This document shows, piece after piece, positions 31,991-42,979 of a stretch of DNA of 64,000 nucleotides. Each line of letters starts with the position of its first letter. The stretch's first letter is position 1. Under the pieces are notes generated by a model, which searched no databases, had not been told where the DNA came from, and saw only the letters and a program-made list of their open reading frames with translations. This DNA comes from Salvator merianae (taxonomy: Eukaryota > Chordata > Lepidosauria > Squamata > Teiidae): contig QVOM02000025.1 of the NCBI GenBank assembly GCA_003586115.2, forward strand, positions 86,676,688 through 86,740,687, read 5' to 3'. The translations under genes were made by a program, and so were the position numbers.

Positions 31991-32187
31991 TGCCTGTGGA
32001 TTCTAGTGTTCCCATCCCACTTCTAACCCACATTAAAAGCCAGAGAATGCATTTTGGAAATGTATTTTCTGGCCTTTCATGTGGATTAGGTCATTTGTAT
32101 ATGGATACTACCACCTCGAAGCTGCTTTTCAGCCCCTTTTTGTTTCTGTTTTTTTTTAACTATGTGAGGACGCAGCTGGTGATTCTT
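31991..32187. mobile_element. Fragment of the GGCTGCA-type palindromic element
   Basis: 'cccatcccacttctaacccacattaaaa' and 'cctttcatgtggattagg' are inverted around 'cattttgg', followed by 'atgtgaggacgcagc'. This matches the right half of 15960-16196. Confidence 0.5.
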
Positions 32188-32454
32188 CATCCCTGGAGGA
32201 CTGTCATCACTTTTTAGAATCCTGGTGGATCTGCAGCAAAAGTTGCTGGTTAAAGTGTGAACTTCCACAGTCTCTGGTTGTTTCTGCTAACACAATGAAA
32301 GGAAGCTCACACATTTCAAAAACGTCTCATCCTCCCATTTCGCTATCACTGTCCAGAGCCTCATGCAAAAACTAGGGCTGCTCCAGACATGTGGTAAAAC
32401 TCACAACTGCTTTAGCAGTATATTTGGAATGCCAGGAATGTCACCCAGGAATGC
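32188..32454. other. Unassigned sequence
   Basis: Short interval before the hAT-like copy; no gene or repeat recognised. Confidence 0.35.
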
Positions 32455-32462
32455 CAAGTTTC

Positions 32463-32751
32463 TAGAGATGTGCACAAACCTTTTTTGAGTTTGATCCAGT
32501 TGAAATTGAACTGAACTGAACAGGGGCAAATATGATTTTTTTCTTCAAACAGGGTGTTTGGTTTGATTCAAACATCTGAAAAACTCAGTCAAGAAAGATG
32601 CATTCACTAGGTTTGTTAGAACACCCCTTTGTTCAGTTCACATTTGAACTCTGTTTTAAAACAGGTAGAGTTCTTTAGTTCAAACTTGAGCTTTGCAAAT
32701 AACTGCTTTCTATTCAAAGCAGTTTGAACTGGAACCAGTTCAGCACGTCTA
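32463..32751. mobile_element. hAT-like non-autonomous element with perfect 8-bp TSD
   Basis: Left end TAGAGATGTGCACAAAC; right end CAGTTCAGCACGTCTA. Exact 8-bp duplications CAAGTTTC at 32455-32462 and 32752-32759. The 289-bp uninterrupted body serves as a reference for the interrupted copy at 580-1325. Confidence 0.9.
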
Positions 32752-32759
32752 CAAGTTTC

Positions 32760-33695
32760 CCATAATAGCAATGTTTACCTTTGAGCACCTTCCAGAATAA
32801 GCTCAACCGGGGATACCAGAAGGCAGAGACAGAAAACAGAGAATCCTTAAAGAAAAAATAGTCTCCAAGCTAAAATATCAGCTGCCCAATAATCTTTGAT
32901 ATAACACGGTATTATGATGTAATAAAATCAATATACATTATATAAATCACCTACCACATATAGACCAAATAATTATCAAAACCAATAAACGATCTTCAAA
33001 CAATTATAAAAAAGCCACTCTAGGCTTGCCAGTGTACTTTAAGGATGGACTGGAGAAATCGGTATCAGTATGTCTGACAAACACTTTTAAACGAATTAGA
33101 AAGTCCATCAAATCAAACAAGATATGCAAAAATTCAAAACAGGTGAGTTGAAAAATTAAGGAGATTCTCCAGCAGGCCAGATACACTTTCAACAGATGAT
33201 GGAGGTCTTTTAGCCATGCTACTAGAAGCCGGCCAAGCACGCAAAAACAACAAAAGGAAATGGCAGGTGCTTGGCTGACTTCCAATAGTCTCTCTCAACC
33301 TGATAGTAAAAGATGCTCACCAGACACCAAGGGAAGTTTCTTGCTTCTGGGAAGGGTGGCACGAGGCAATTGTGGGATACTCTTTTGGTCTCACATTGTC
33401 TCTTCATACCTGGAGGCAGTCCAGTTCAAATCTCTGTGTGATTTGAGGGGCTGTCTTTGCTCTTTCATAACTGATGTTTGTGTGAACAACTTCTGCAGGT
33501 GGAAGAGGGAGAGCTCTATTACGGCTCCAGAGAAAGCTTTCATCATTATGGCAGAAGTACACACCTTAATAAGTCACCCGTTCTTAAACTCTTTTCTGTC
33601 GAGATCAACCCAAACTTGGACACAGAGAAAAGGAGTCATAGGAAAGAATCAGAGTGTTTCCTGAAGCTATTTTTGCCTAGTCAGGTTTGTGACTG
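32760..33695. other. Unassigned sequence
   Basis: No exon or named repeat. Open frames at about 33.26-33.70 kb overlap on both strands and show no domain. Confidence 0.35.
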
Positions 33696-33698
33696 TTA

Positions 33699-34142
33699 GG
33701 GTCTTTTCACACTTTGCACCTTAGAATGGGAATATTAGATAATATCCCATTCTAAGGTGGAAGAGCCCCTCCAGTGTGGTAGCCATCTGCACTGCAAGAA
33801 CTGAAGCACCCCTGAACTGGGCTTCCAGCACTCGCAGTGCCAGTGTTGGCCACCCACCATGACAGCAGCTGTGGAAATGTCCAGCTACTGCAACTGTGCA
33901 GCCACAGTCACATCATGCCACGGCTTGCAGCATTCATACCCAGAAGTAGGTGCAAACTTTGTGTACCGGAAACAGTCCAGCTGCTTCCCAGTCCAGCTGT
34001 GGAGAACAATTTAGTTGTCCACAGCTAGTAGCGATTAGGAGCATCTGCAGATGCTGTGGATCACTAAGGCCCCTGCAAAATGCAGATGCACTGTGCTAGT
34101 GAGCATCCAGATGCTCACTCACACTCCAGTGCGAACAGGCTC
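33699..34142. mobile_element. GGGCCTGTT-family Harbinger-like MITE with TTA TSD
   Basis: Left end GGGTCTTTTCACACTTTGC; right end CCAGTGCGAACAGGCTC. Exact 3-bp duplications TTA at 33696-33698 and 34143-34145. A strong sub-terminal hairpin lies near the left (ccttagaatgggaatatt / aatatcccattctaagg). The right sub-terminal hairpin is 'tgctagtgagcatcc / atgctcactcaca'. No coding capacity. Confidence 0.85.
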
Positions 34143-34145
34143 TTA

Positions 34146-35279
34146 AATAAAAGGACCATCCCAATGGATCATCAGTGGTTTAAATACCAGAAAGTACGGA
34201 TTGTCTCAAAGATGCAACTTCAATGGCAAGATTCGGATGGGAGGGGAGGCATGTAGCACTTTGTGGCATTCCTCTTAAAGTGGTGGTATGCTGTCAGCAT
34301 GCTGCCTACTTCTACTGGCCTTCGAGACTACAGCCAGGTCACTTTTTCCAGCTCTGATCTTGAATGCTGGAAGGGGTCCTCGAACACAGGAAGTGGCCCC
34401 ATTTCTGTGCTGATGAGGCAGACAAGTCTCCTTGACCAGTGGGGGAAGTAGTGTTCAGTGGGAGGAAGAATTTCTCTTCTCAGAACTCTTATACCTGCTC
34501 CGCTATTCGAGCACCTGAAGGACCACTTATGATGGCATGGTGGGGGGAAGAGTGTGGCATCCATGTGAACACTGCGCTTGACCTGAACCCTGAAGTCTTC
34601 ATGGAAGAGCCGAGTCACACAGAGCCTGTCTCTTTATAGTGCATACACAGCACCATAAAGGCACCATGCACCTACGTCTGCATTTGTCTTTTGAGAACAG
34701 TCTGGTGAATGAAGCTTAGTTCTTTTCACCTCGTTTGTGTCTGGAGAATACCCTATGAATGGAAAGGGTGCTTCTCACTGAACTGAAGACATGTCTTTGG
34801 AACAGTGATTGGTCTACTTTTACTATTGTTCGGTATTTAGTTGTTTGTAAATATATATTACAGTCAGACCAGAATCAATCATTACTTGTACTATCCTGTC
34901 TTGCTGTCAGAACCAGGGGCTTGAGGAACCTGCAAATTGCTTAGAAGAGTCTGATCACCATACAGTTAAGCCTCACTTTCTTCCTTGCCCTGCTTCGTGC
35001 CTTAATTATTGAAGGACGCCTTTCTAGATCTTGAGATGAAAGGCACCACCAAGATGGAATGGTAATGGCATTAATTTACACTTATTTGGGGCTTTTTAAG
35101 TGCAACTCAAGTCTTCTTCCTTTCATCTTTTCCTTAAAATCTATGGTGATTTCCACAGCTTTACTTCCTCCTTCAAGATGTATGTTTTTGTCCCTCTTTG
35201 TACATTATATAAATCTTGAAAGAAGAAATATCTACAGGAGCACTTTCTCCCATTTCAACTTGCCTCTGCCTTAGGATCT
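34146..35279. other. Unassigned sequence
   Basis: No exon, RNA gene or named repeat is supported. Confidence 0.35.
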
Positions 35280-35537
35280 GCAGGGGAGGTCCTTATGATG
35301 GATGAGGACCTAGGATAGGGTCTTCTCAGTGGTGGCCTCCCCCCCCCCCCAAGATGCACCAGGCATCTCTACTATATACATTTAGAAGATTAGTGAAGAA
35401 GCACCTATTTTTCCTTGGCCTTTGCCCCCTCCCTATTTTCAGGCCCTATTATTTTATATTTTGTCTTTACTGTTGTAACCCACCCTGAGACCTTTGGGTA
35501 TCGGGTGGGATAAAAATATAAATAAATAAATAAATTT
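35280..35537 (+). mobile_element. L2-like LINE 3' UTR with (AAAT)n tail
   Basis: Contains 'tctcagtggtggcc', a C12 run, 'gtgaagaagcacctattttt', 'gttgtaacccaccctgagacctttgg' and 'gggataaaaatataaataaataaataaa'. This order is that of squamate L2-like 3' ends; the reverse copies are at 19.7 and 42.4 kb. Confidence 0.75.
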
Positions 35538-35865
35538 TAAAACTAGCAAATCTTGGCAGTGCATGCTTGCAAAACAATTGCATGTGTTGTTCCTATACTG
35601 TATTAATCTTCAAAAGGATGAGGTTATTTAATTGACAGGTGACCCTCCATTACCAAGGTCAAGGTTTAGAGGCTCACCTGCACCAGGGTTCATCAGTCTT
35701 TTGCACAACAGATGTGAGCTGTGGTTGAAAACAACTGGGGGGCAACTCTTTGTTGAAGGCTATTTAAAAATGCACAGAGGTGTTGACTGCGAGAAACATT
35801 ATAGACAAACCCAATGTATACCTGCCAATATGCCTGAGGCAAAAAACTTTTGTACCTTCAGGAAG

Positions 35866-36037
35866 TGACTGTAGGTCAGCGGTAGAGCAAACTGCCTGGA
35901 AAGCAGAGGGTTGCTGGCTCAATCCTGAGTCTCTCCCCAGAAGCAGGCAATGGCAAACCACTTCTGTATCTCCACCAAGAAAACTGCATAGAGGTGCCCA
36001 TGGAGGTGTCCATGCAGTCAGGTAGAGGTTGGCCATG
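35866..36037 (+). mobile_element. tRNA-derived SINE with BovB-like tail (Sauria-type)
   Basis: The head has a Pol III A box (ggtcagcggtagagc) and B box (ggctcaatcct) at tRNA spacing. The tail 'ggcaatggcaaaccacttctg...aagaaaact..' resembles the BovB 3' end used by Sauria SINEs. It is a retroposon copy, not a functional tRNA: the 3' acceptor arm is missing. Confidence 0.75.
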
Positions 36038-36470
36038 ATTCAGTAGTAGCTAATAACAACCACAGCCTTTAGCAAAATCGCTTTCTCCAGAATGCTAATG
36101 CAGGGGGCAGAGTGAAGCAAGGACTGGAAGAGGCACTAAGTCCTGCGCTGAAGTGAGCACAGAACCATTGTGGAACAACACCCAGTTCAATACATGCCAA
36201 GCTGCCTTTCCCAATTCCCTCCTAGCTTCCCTCGCCTGGTTGCTCTGGAGGAGGCACTGATATTGTACAATGATTTCTGTCCTAATATTTTCAGGACATT
36301 GTTGGTAGGTGTGCAAGTATCTACTACAGAAATGTAGTTATAAAAAGGGAAGAGATGCTGGATGGGGTCATTTCCTCCCCTTCATTTACAATATTTTCAA
36401 AGAGTCCTTTATTTCATCATAGGCTATTCCTAATCTTGTCAGTGGAGTTCTGGATAGTACCTGCCCTCTA
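36038..36470. other. Unassigned sequence between two SINEs
   Basis: No gene or named repeat seen. Confidence 0.35.
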
Positions 36471-36471
36471 G

Positions 36472-36700
36472 ACCCTTCGGTGGTGAAGTGGTTAAAAGCA
36501 CTAGACTAGAAAACAGGAGTCCCTTAGTTCGAATCTCTGCTCTGCCATGGAATCTCATTGGGTCTTCCCAGATGAAGGTCAGATAACCTCACTGTCTTGT
36601 GAGTGTCTTGGGAAAGGGAAAAGCTGAGTGTAAACCCTGAAAGAAAATCTGGAGTCAAGCACCTAAGGCAGTTAGATGGACCACACATCATCCCTCCAGC
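36472..36700 (+). mobile_element. tRNA-derived SINE
   Basis: A-box-like 'ggtggtgaagtggttaaaagc' and B-box 'agttcgaatctc' at tRNA-like spacing, then 'tctgccatggaatctcattggg', the body typical of squamate tRNA-SINEs. It is the same broad class as the copies at 46.6 and 55.5 kb. Confidence 0.75.
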
Positions 36701-36807
36701 AACTCCTTCAGCCAACCCAGTGAGAAATGTCATGTTCACATGCCTTTAGATCATACTGGTGAAGCTGAGAAGGAAAACTGCATCTCCACTTATAAGTGGA
36801 GGTGAAC

Positions 36808-37247
36808 ATAAGAGGAGCCCTGCTCAAAAAGGAGACAAAGGCAAAACCTTCACCTGTTCTTGACTTCCTTCAAAAGGCCTTGAGAGGCATCCTGCCTGTT
36901 TCTCCAACCTGGTGCTCACTGCTGCCCAAGAAGGTGTCTGCTGCCACCATGGCTCCATTTACAGTGGCAGCAGACACATTGTCTTGTGTTCTTATAGGAC
37001 TGGACACATTCATGGAGGTCAGGTGTATCATTGGCTACTAGAATGGATGCCTAGTTACTGCTTCCAGGTTGGAAAGACAGGCAGGATGTCTGTAAAACCG
37101 TTTGTGGGGAGTCAAGAGCAGGTGAAGGTTTTGCCTTTTATTCTGCTTGAGAAGCCCAGAAGCAATTGGTGGGCCAATGTGTGAAACAGGATGCTGGACT
37201 AGATGGGCCGTGGCCTGATCCAGCAAGGATCCTCTTATGTTCTTACG
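36808..37247. mobile_element. Inverted pair of CR1-like LINE 3' ends
   Basis: 36808-36912 is a reverse copy ('gcaaaaccttcacctgttcttgac', 'gcatcctgcctgt'); 37012-37247 is a forward copy ending 'gcctgatccagcaaggatcctcttatgttcttac'. Together they make an inverted repeat around 36913-37011, which itself holds the pair 'gtgtctgctgcca / tggcagcagacac'. Confidence 0.75.
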
Positions 37248-37532
37248 TTATTATTATTGTGATTGCTCCACCCAATTTCCAGATGCATTTGATGATAGAG
37301 GTGCTGTCTTTGTAAGCCAAGATGTCACATCCTGAACAGACGGGCCATAATTGGCCACTGAAAATGACACTTCCATGTTCTAAAATGGAGAGTTGGAGGC
37401 ATCTTTCTAGTGGTAGATTGCAGCGCCTCCTCCATTCACCTCCAATGAAGCCACCTTGCTCTGTAACTGGAGACTCGGCCAGAATTTCTTTATCTTCCTG
37501 ACCAAGCCCTTCCCATTGCCTTTTGAGACAGA
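37248..37532. other. Unassigned sequence
   Basis: Between a CR1-like tail and a MITE; nothing recognised. Confidence 0.35.
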
Positions 37533-38032
37533 GGGAATTTTCGCACTTAGCAAGAGGAGCATTCCAGGATGCTCACTGGAATACAGGATTCACACTTGCA
37601 AATAGCCCCAGCTGACCCAAGATCTACTGAAGCCCACCTGATACTCACCTGAAACCTACCAGCTGTGGTCAACTAAATTGTAGTCTCCAAGCTGACCTGC
37701 GATCAGGTGTGGATCAGGGATGGTGCATTCGTAACACTTCCGGGTTTGAAATGGCAGCAGGATGGGGCCCATGGGGCCACGCAGGTGACAGTTCACACCC
37801 CAGTTTGGTCCAGACCCTGGCTGCCGTTTTGGACATATATCTGGACACAGCTCCTCTTGGTTCCAACACAGCTACAGAATTAGTGCGCTCCCATTCATGC
37901 TGCTTCCAGCACTGATCAGCTTGCAGAGTGTTCCAGCACTCACAGGTGTGAACACTCCTCTCCATACCCAAACCCAACCGACCTGAACCATGCTAATTAG
38001 AATGTTCTACTGTCACAAATGTGAAAGCACCC
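37533..38032. mobile_element. Harbinger-like MITE, about 500 bp
   Basis: Left end GGGAATTTTCGCACTTAGC; right end AAATGTGAAAGCACCC. The left sub-terminal hairpin is 'gagcattccaggatgctc'. The interior shares 'cacctgatactcacctgaaacctaccagctg', 'tgatcaggtgtggatcag' and 'ggtgtgaacactcc' with the 59244-59724 element in opposite order. TSD is uncertain (AGA/AAA). Confidence 0.6.
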
Positions 38033-39339
38033 AAAAGGATCCCAACAACAAATCCTGCCTTCTACCTCTAGTTCCCAAACCATTTTACTCTGGCTTTTAA
38101 AAGCTGTAAGAATAAGATTTCTCTTCTACTAGATTTAATTCTTCTGCCTTCAATTTATCTTCTGTTGAGAACGTTCAGTTCCTTCTGCTGACCCCAGACG
38201 TGCCCCTGAGGGCAGAATGTTGCACCTGGAGAGGGCGATGAAACATGAAATGTCTCTAGTGGACTCTAATAAGCCTGAGGCTCAGGGATCCTTGTCCACA
38301 GGGTCAGCTATGTGGCCACCTAGGAAAGTTCTTTACGTCATTATCCGTCTAAGCCAGTACTTTGTACATCTGCAAGGTGTCAAGCACATTGCCTGTTAGT
38401 CAGTCCTTTTAAATGAAGATGTTTCGGACTGAGCTCAGGTGCTTTGTTTTTTGGCACACAAGAGCAAAGGTCTACCTCTCTGCTATGTCTCATTCCCTGT
38501 GTGCCATGCAGTGGCTACCTGGAAAGCTTCTGCAAAACGTCACACCATAGATGACAAGGCTTCTGTGCCAACCTGGTCTCTGGCTTGCCGAAGCTGATAG
38601 TCCTATTCACATTCTCTCATTAATGAAAATCAAGTCAGCAAACTCCAGAAGCCTAAGCAAGTCCAGAAAACGTGACAGGCAATTTCAAAGCGGTGTCAGA
38701 CACACTCATTATTTGCTCTAATTGACAAAGGGTGCTGAGGCAGCTATCTTTTCACCTTTCACAGGATGTTCCCTTCTGGACAACTGTTCTTTTCTTTTTT
38801 TTCTTTTTTTTTTGTTGGCAGGTGATCTGCATGCTCTCTAAGAACAAAAGCAGTGGAGGAGGTCTACTGTACAAGGGAAATTCAGCCTGCTCACTGCTGC
38901 TCATTTTCATGGTGATGTGATGAGTGATTTGATGCCCAAATATGAATGATGTCCAAGACCTGCTCCAAATGCCCCCACGTGGGCAGCAAATCAGATGGAG
39001 GGAAGTCAAGAGACAGACATTACAGGCAACCTACGTTTCAGGTCTCAGGTCATGCTTGGCTTCTACAGTAAGTACCTCTCAAGTGACCAACCCTGAAAAC
39101 ATCTAATGCCTGGAAAATTGATGCATGATTGTCATTCACAGGAGACCATATTGGGCTGACCTGAGGTAGTCAATATGGTGTCCTTCAGTTGTCCCATCAG
39201 TCCAGGAAACATGGCCATTGATCAAAAATAGTGGGAAGCAAAGTCCACCACAAGAGCTATTCCTGGGCTACTATGATCAACTGACCATTAGCTTTGCTCG
39301 CTGGCGAAGGCTAAATAGAGAAATGTATGAAGAACCTTA
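38033..39339. other. Unassigned sequence
   Basis: About 1.3 kb with no named repeat or exon; a T-rich tract with C interruptions lies at about 38788-38813. Confidence 0.35.
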
Positions 39340-39774
39340 TATTTGCTGGTAGACTGAACCAAGAACCAGTCTACTGGCCTCCCTTCCACTTGCTGGTGTG
39401 GACTAAGGGAGGTCCCGCCCCCTCCTAAAACACTCCATCCACACAGGGTGGAACATAAACTGGACTAGGGCACCCAAAATGGTATCCTGGTACGGTCTAC
39501 CAATGGATCTCCTTTCAAAGGCCTACTAGTGTACAAGAAGGTGGTACACTGGAGCACAAAGGCATGGAAACAGTACTCCTTCATGTTTCAGTATACCACA
39601 AGGTCCAGCATGCCACAGAGGTTCTGGTATACCATTCAGAAGCACCCTATGCTGTCTCCAAAACTGGCCCAAGCTTCAGAGATGCCAAGAGAGTTGGCCC
39701 AGTACATGCTATCCAATGCAGATGACCTTGTTCTGCTCCAGAAGCAATCAATCCTAGCTGGGGACAGACTGCTT
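39340..39774. mobile_element. Relict MITE ('TGGACTAAGGGAGG' family)
   Basis: 'ctcccttccacttgctggtgtggactaagggagg', 'gggcacccaaaatggtatcctggta' and 'tctggtataccattcag' match parts of 18.2, 21.6, 43.9 and 61.0 kb elements. Termini not found; the intact 180-bp MITE lies directly to the right. Confidence 0.45.
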
Positions 39775-39954
39775 GGCCCTTTCTGCACTTGACCTTATTC
39801 CAGATTATATCTTGGAATAGGGATCTGCCATCTGCATGCTACTATGAACTATGGCAGGTCCCACCTGGGGCCTGCTATAATCTGCACCAGCATGTGGATA
39901 GCAGGTCCCTATTCGGGGATATAGTCCAGAAAAAAGCCACGTGCAGAAAGGGCC
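39775..39954. mobile_element. 180-bp Harbinger-like MITE, copy 1
   Basis: Exact inverted termini GGCCCTTTCTGCACTT and its near-complement GTGCAGAAAGGGCC. Exact 3-bp duplications CTT at 39772-39774 and 39955-39957. The body is a near-palindrome: 'ttccagattatatcttgg' against 'ggatatagtccag', and 'gggatctgcca..tgcatgct' against 'agcatgtggatagcaggtccc'. Length is identical to the copies at 53756 and 60216. Confidence 0.88.
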
Positions 39955-40020
39955 CTTGTTCCAGATCAGAGCATCCTGCTCTGATCTGATCTACTGGCCT
40001 TCATTGCAAATACAGTCTTA

Positions 40021-40428
40021 GGACCTTGTTGCACTTTCCACCTTGCAGCACAGTGACTTCCACACTGTGAGACCATGGGCAGTAGGATACCAGCTTTTCC
40101 AGCACAAATACTGGTGTCCTGCACCATGAGAGATGTGGGGAAACCATTGGCCACTGCCACGGTGACCTGCAGCCCCGTGCAGATACAGCTGCGCTGGCCG
40201 ATGGCACAGGCACAGCCGTGCTGTGAATGCTTTGCTCTGCATTCACACCTGAATGCTTATAAAAATGCAGTGTCCCTGAGCAGTCCAGCTGCTCCCAGTC
40301 CAGTTGTGGAGCACAATTTTGTGGTATAGCTAGTACCAATGGGGAGCATCTGTAGTCCATTCCTGATCACCAGGGTCTCTGTGAAATGCAGAAGCACTTG
40401 ATTAGTGAGCATCCCTGAAAAAAGGCCC
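40021..40428. mobile_element. GGGCCTGTT-family Harbinger-like MITE, decayed right end
   Basis: Left end GGACCTTGTTGCACTTTCC; right end '...gaaaaaaGGCCC'. The interior parallels 33699-34142 and 7722-8135: 'gagaccatgggcag', 'cagtccagctgctcccagtccagttgtggagcacaatttt', 'gagcatctg', 'tgatcaccagggtctctgtgaaatgcag', 'gattagtgagcatccc'. No matching TSD (TTA/TGG). Confidence 0.68.
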
Positions 40429-41297
40429 TGGTTCTCACTGATTTCCAAGATTAGAGCTCCCTCTAATAATAAACATACAAGGTAAATTTGAGAGAACTAA
40501 AAAAAAGCTAGAAAATGTCCATGTATTATATATTATGAATTGATGATGATGAATGGCTTCTTAGGTCTCAAGGCTCCTAGCGCATTTTGCAAGTATTTCT
40601 AATGTTGCTTAGAAAGACTTTTCTCAACATGTGCTGATTTGGAGTGTTATGGACTTTTATCCACAGGTCCTCCACACCTCTCCAGATTATAGATGTGCAT
40701 GAGTAACTACTCATCTCTGCTCCTGGCAACCAGGTAAAGGCCTTCTCAGACAACGGCAGCTGAATTTGCACACCTCTATTACCAGCATGCATTCAAGCTC
40801 TTCAAGATACCTTGTCTCTTTCCAAAAAATGTCAAACTAGGAATTTCTATCAATCATCATCTTTATTCAGTCATTTTGAACCCTATAGCTATTCAGAAGT
40901 AATTTCCCCAAACCCTTTTTTAACAAAATGGAGATTTTCACCAACGCTGGATGCCTTCTTTCTGAAGAAAGTTTGTAGAAAGACTTGATTTTCTATGCTT
41001 TCTTGCAAAACCTATGCATGCAAGAAACTTCTGGTTATCTCTCTGCTATAAATAGCAGCTTTCACTTTCATACTTTGTAGCTCAACCAATGCAAGAGTTT
41101 TGCCAGAGCTAAGAAAAATTAGGATTGAAATGTAGATTCCACTTGAACAGCAAGTTCACAGTCAGCGCCAAGTCATTCTTGTGATTCCTTTAAAAAGGTC
41201 TCTGCCCCCCTCCCACCAAGAGCTGCACTACCTAAGTTCAGGAGGAATGAAAAGAGGAAAAGTACCAGCCAGGATAATTCGATGTTACCCATGTGCT
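40429..41297. other. Unassigned sequence
   Basis: No exon or named repeat recognised. Confidence 0.35.
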
Positions 41298-41305
41298 TCA
41301 AAGAA

Positions 41306-41660
41306 TAGGGATGTGCATGAACAAAATTCACTTGTTCATTTTGCCACTGAAACACAAACCCATTTGTTTGTTTCGTCTTCAAACCAATTTATTAAAAAAA
41401 ACTGATTTTTTGAATTTGTTTTCACACTTTTCGCAAAGAAAAATACATTTTTTTCCTATTGTAAAAAGTCCTTTTTATGGGCAAAACCACAGTGAAACAT
41501 GAAAGTTGAAAACAAATTGTTCACTGTTGCAAGCAGGAGACTGGTTTGATACAACTGAATTTTTGGAAATACAAAACCCCAGATTTTCTTTTCGATGCAA
41601 ATATGCACCAGTGCAAAATATTCAAACTTGTGAACACAAATTGAATTTTCCGCATCTCTA
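41306..41660. mobile_element. hAT-like non-autonomous element
   Basis: Left end TAGGGATGTGCATGAAC; right end TTTTCCGCATCTCTA. The 8-bp flanks TCAAAGAA (41298-41305) and GCAAAGAA (41661-41668) differ by one base. The body is AT-rich with 'gttcattttgc' and 'cattttttt' runs, and is more diverged than the 24.1 and 32.5 kb copies. Confidence 0.75.
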
Positions 41661-41668
41661 GCAAAGAA

Positions 41669-42414
41669 GCAACCATCCTATTGCCAGTTACTGGGATTAA
41701 AGGAACGGAGTTGCCATACTCATTTGAATGCAGGCTTCTAGCTGCCATGTTGAATTACAGAAAGCTGGACTGCATATAAATAGCAATGGTACCTTTGGGG
41801 AACCATGAATGCACCAGTAGAGCACCGGGATACTTTCTCAAGGTACCCTGGGTGCACTGAATGGGTGCAACATCTGCATAGACATGTATTTGTCTAGGTG
41901 ATATGCCACCATAAGCATCCCTTATGTGCTTGCATAACGGGTGGGAGTTCTTTCTCTACTCACCACTGATGCCTCTCCAACCACTGCCACTGCTCAAGGA
42001 GACTCACCTTTTTCCTTGGCAGCATCTACAGGTCTTTGAATATGGGGCCATTTCCTGTGTTCAATGACCATCACCCTGGCCAAGATTGCAGCCAGGAAAC
42101 AAAGGTTCCCCAGCTGCAGTCTTGACAGTTAGTGGCACAAAATGGTACAGCACACTGCTGCTTAAAGAACAGTGTTATGAACAACGTGATCTCCTTAATA
42201 TACAGGGGGAAGAGTTTTATGCTCCCATGTGAATCTTGCCTTAGATTTGATCTGGCCTTTCTCTCTTTGCAGACAACAGAATAGCCTCTAAAGTGATGGC
42301 CTACACTTCCTCGGGTAGAGTGGCCAAAGTGAATGGGAGTTCTGACTCCCCCTGGCTAGGGTAATAAGGGCTGAATATGTGAGAAAGAGAGAGCTGACTG
42401 GTGCCATTACTATC
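41669..42414. other. Unassigned sequence
   Basis: No gene or named repeat seen. 'gcaaggtaccctgggtgc'-like palindromic wording near 41840 is not enough for a call. Confidence 0.35.
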
Positions 42415-42740
42415 TATTGTATCTTATTGATTTATTGATTTGCATTTTAGGTCTCAGACCAGGTTACAACAATAAAAAACTAAATGTAAAATACACATAC
42501 TAAAACAGTGTAACAGTGCCTGAAAGTGGGGGGCAGAAGCAGTTTCCTTAGCCAAAGGCAAAGAAAAGGTAAATGGATACATCTTCACTGTTCCTCTAAA
42601 GCTGTGAAGGGAGGATGCCTGACACACCTTAGTAAACTTCCTCCAATACTAAACTTCCTCAAAGGTCTGGATAAACACATGCATCTTCACCAAAATCCAA
42701 ACATATACAGTGATGGTGCTTGAAGCACCTCAGAGGAGGA
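42415..42740 (-). mobile_element. L2-like LINE 3' end, reverse orientation
   Basis: Parallels 19655-20000: 'tttattgatttgcatttta', 'ttacaacaataaaaa', 'gcctgaaagtggggg', 'tttccttagccaaaggc', 'catcttcactgttcc', 'ggatgcctgacacacctta'. A second partial unit (about 42656-42740, 'gcatcttcaccaaaatcc...gcacctcagagg') follows. Confidence 0.68.
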
Positions 42741-42801
42741 ACACCCTCTTCCTACAGTTTTGGCCAGAAGGTCAAAACAAAAGCTAGCAATGACTGGCAG
42801 C

Positions 42802-42977
42802 TTTAAGCTCGGGTGTTCGGGCCCCATGCAAAGCGCGCCATGACTGTTCACGGGGCCTCCAGGCCTCTGTACTGCCTCAGCAGGTTGCTAGGTGATCTGC
42901 TGAGGCAGTATGGAGGCTCGGAGGCCCCGCAACATCCATGTCGTGCTTCATGCGGGGCCCGAACACCCAGCCTTAAA
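42802..42977. mobile_element. Hairpin element with TTTAAG...CTTAAA ends
   Basis: Almost complete palindrome: left 'ctttaagctcgggtgttcgggcccc' against right 'ggggcccgaacacccagccttaaag', and inner 'ggcctctgtactgcctcag' against 'ctgaggcagtatggagg'. Same family as 27916-28056 and the core of 11486-11904. The short loop is about 42885-42895. Confidence 0.75.
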
Positions 42978-42979
42978 GC

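Noticed and set aside
31350..32006. 218-codon open frame, the longest in the window
   Set aside because: Most of it is translation of the (CTTT)n/(CCTT)n microsatellite and the antisense of an L1 3' end.
35866..35945. Possible tRNA gene (A and B boxes visible)
   Set aside because: No acceptor-stem pairing, and a SINE body with a BovB-like tail follows; it is a tRNA-derived retroposon.
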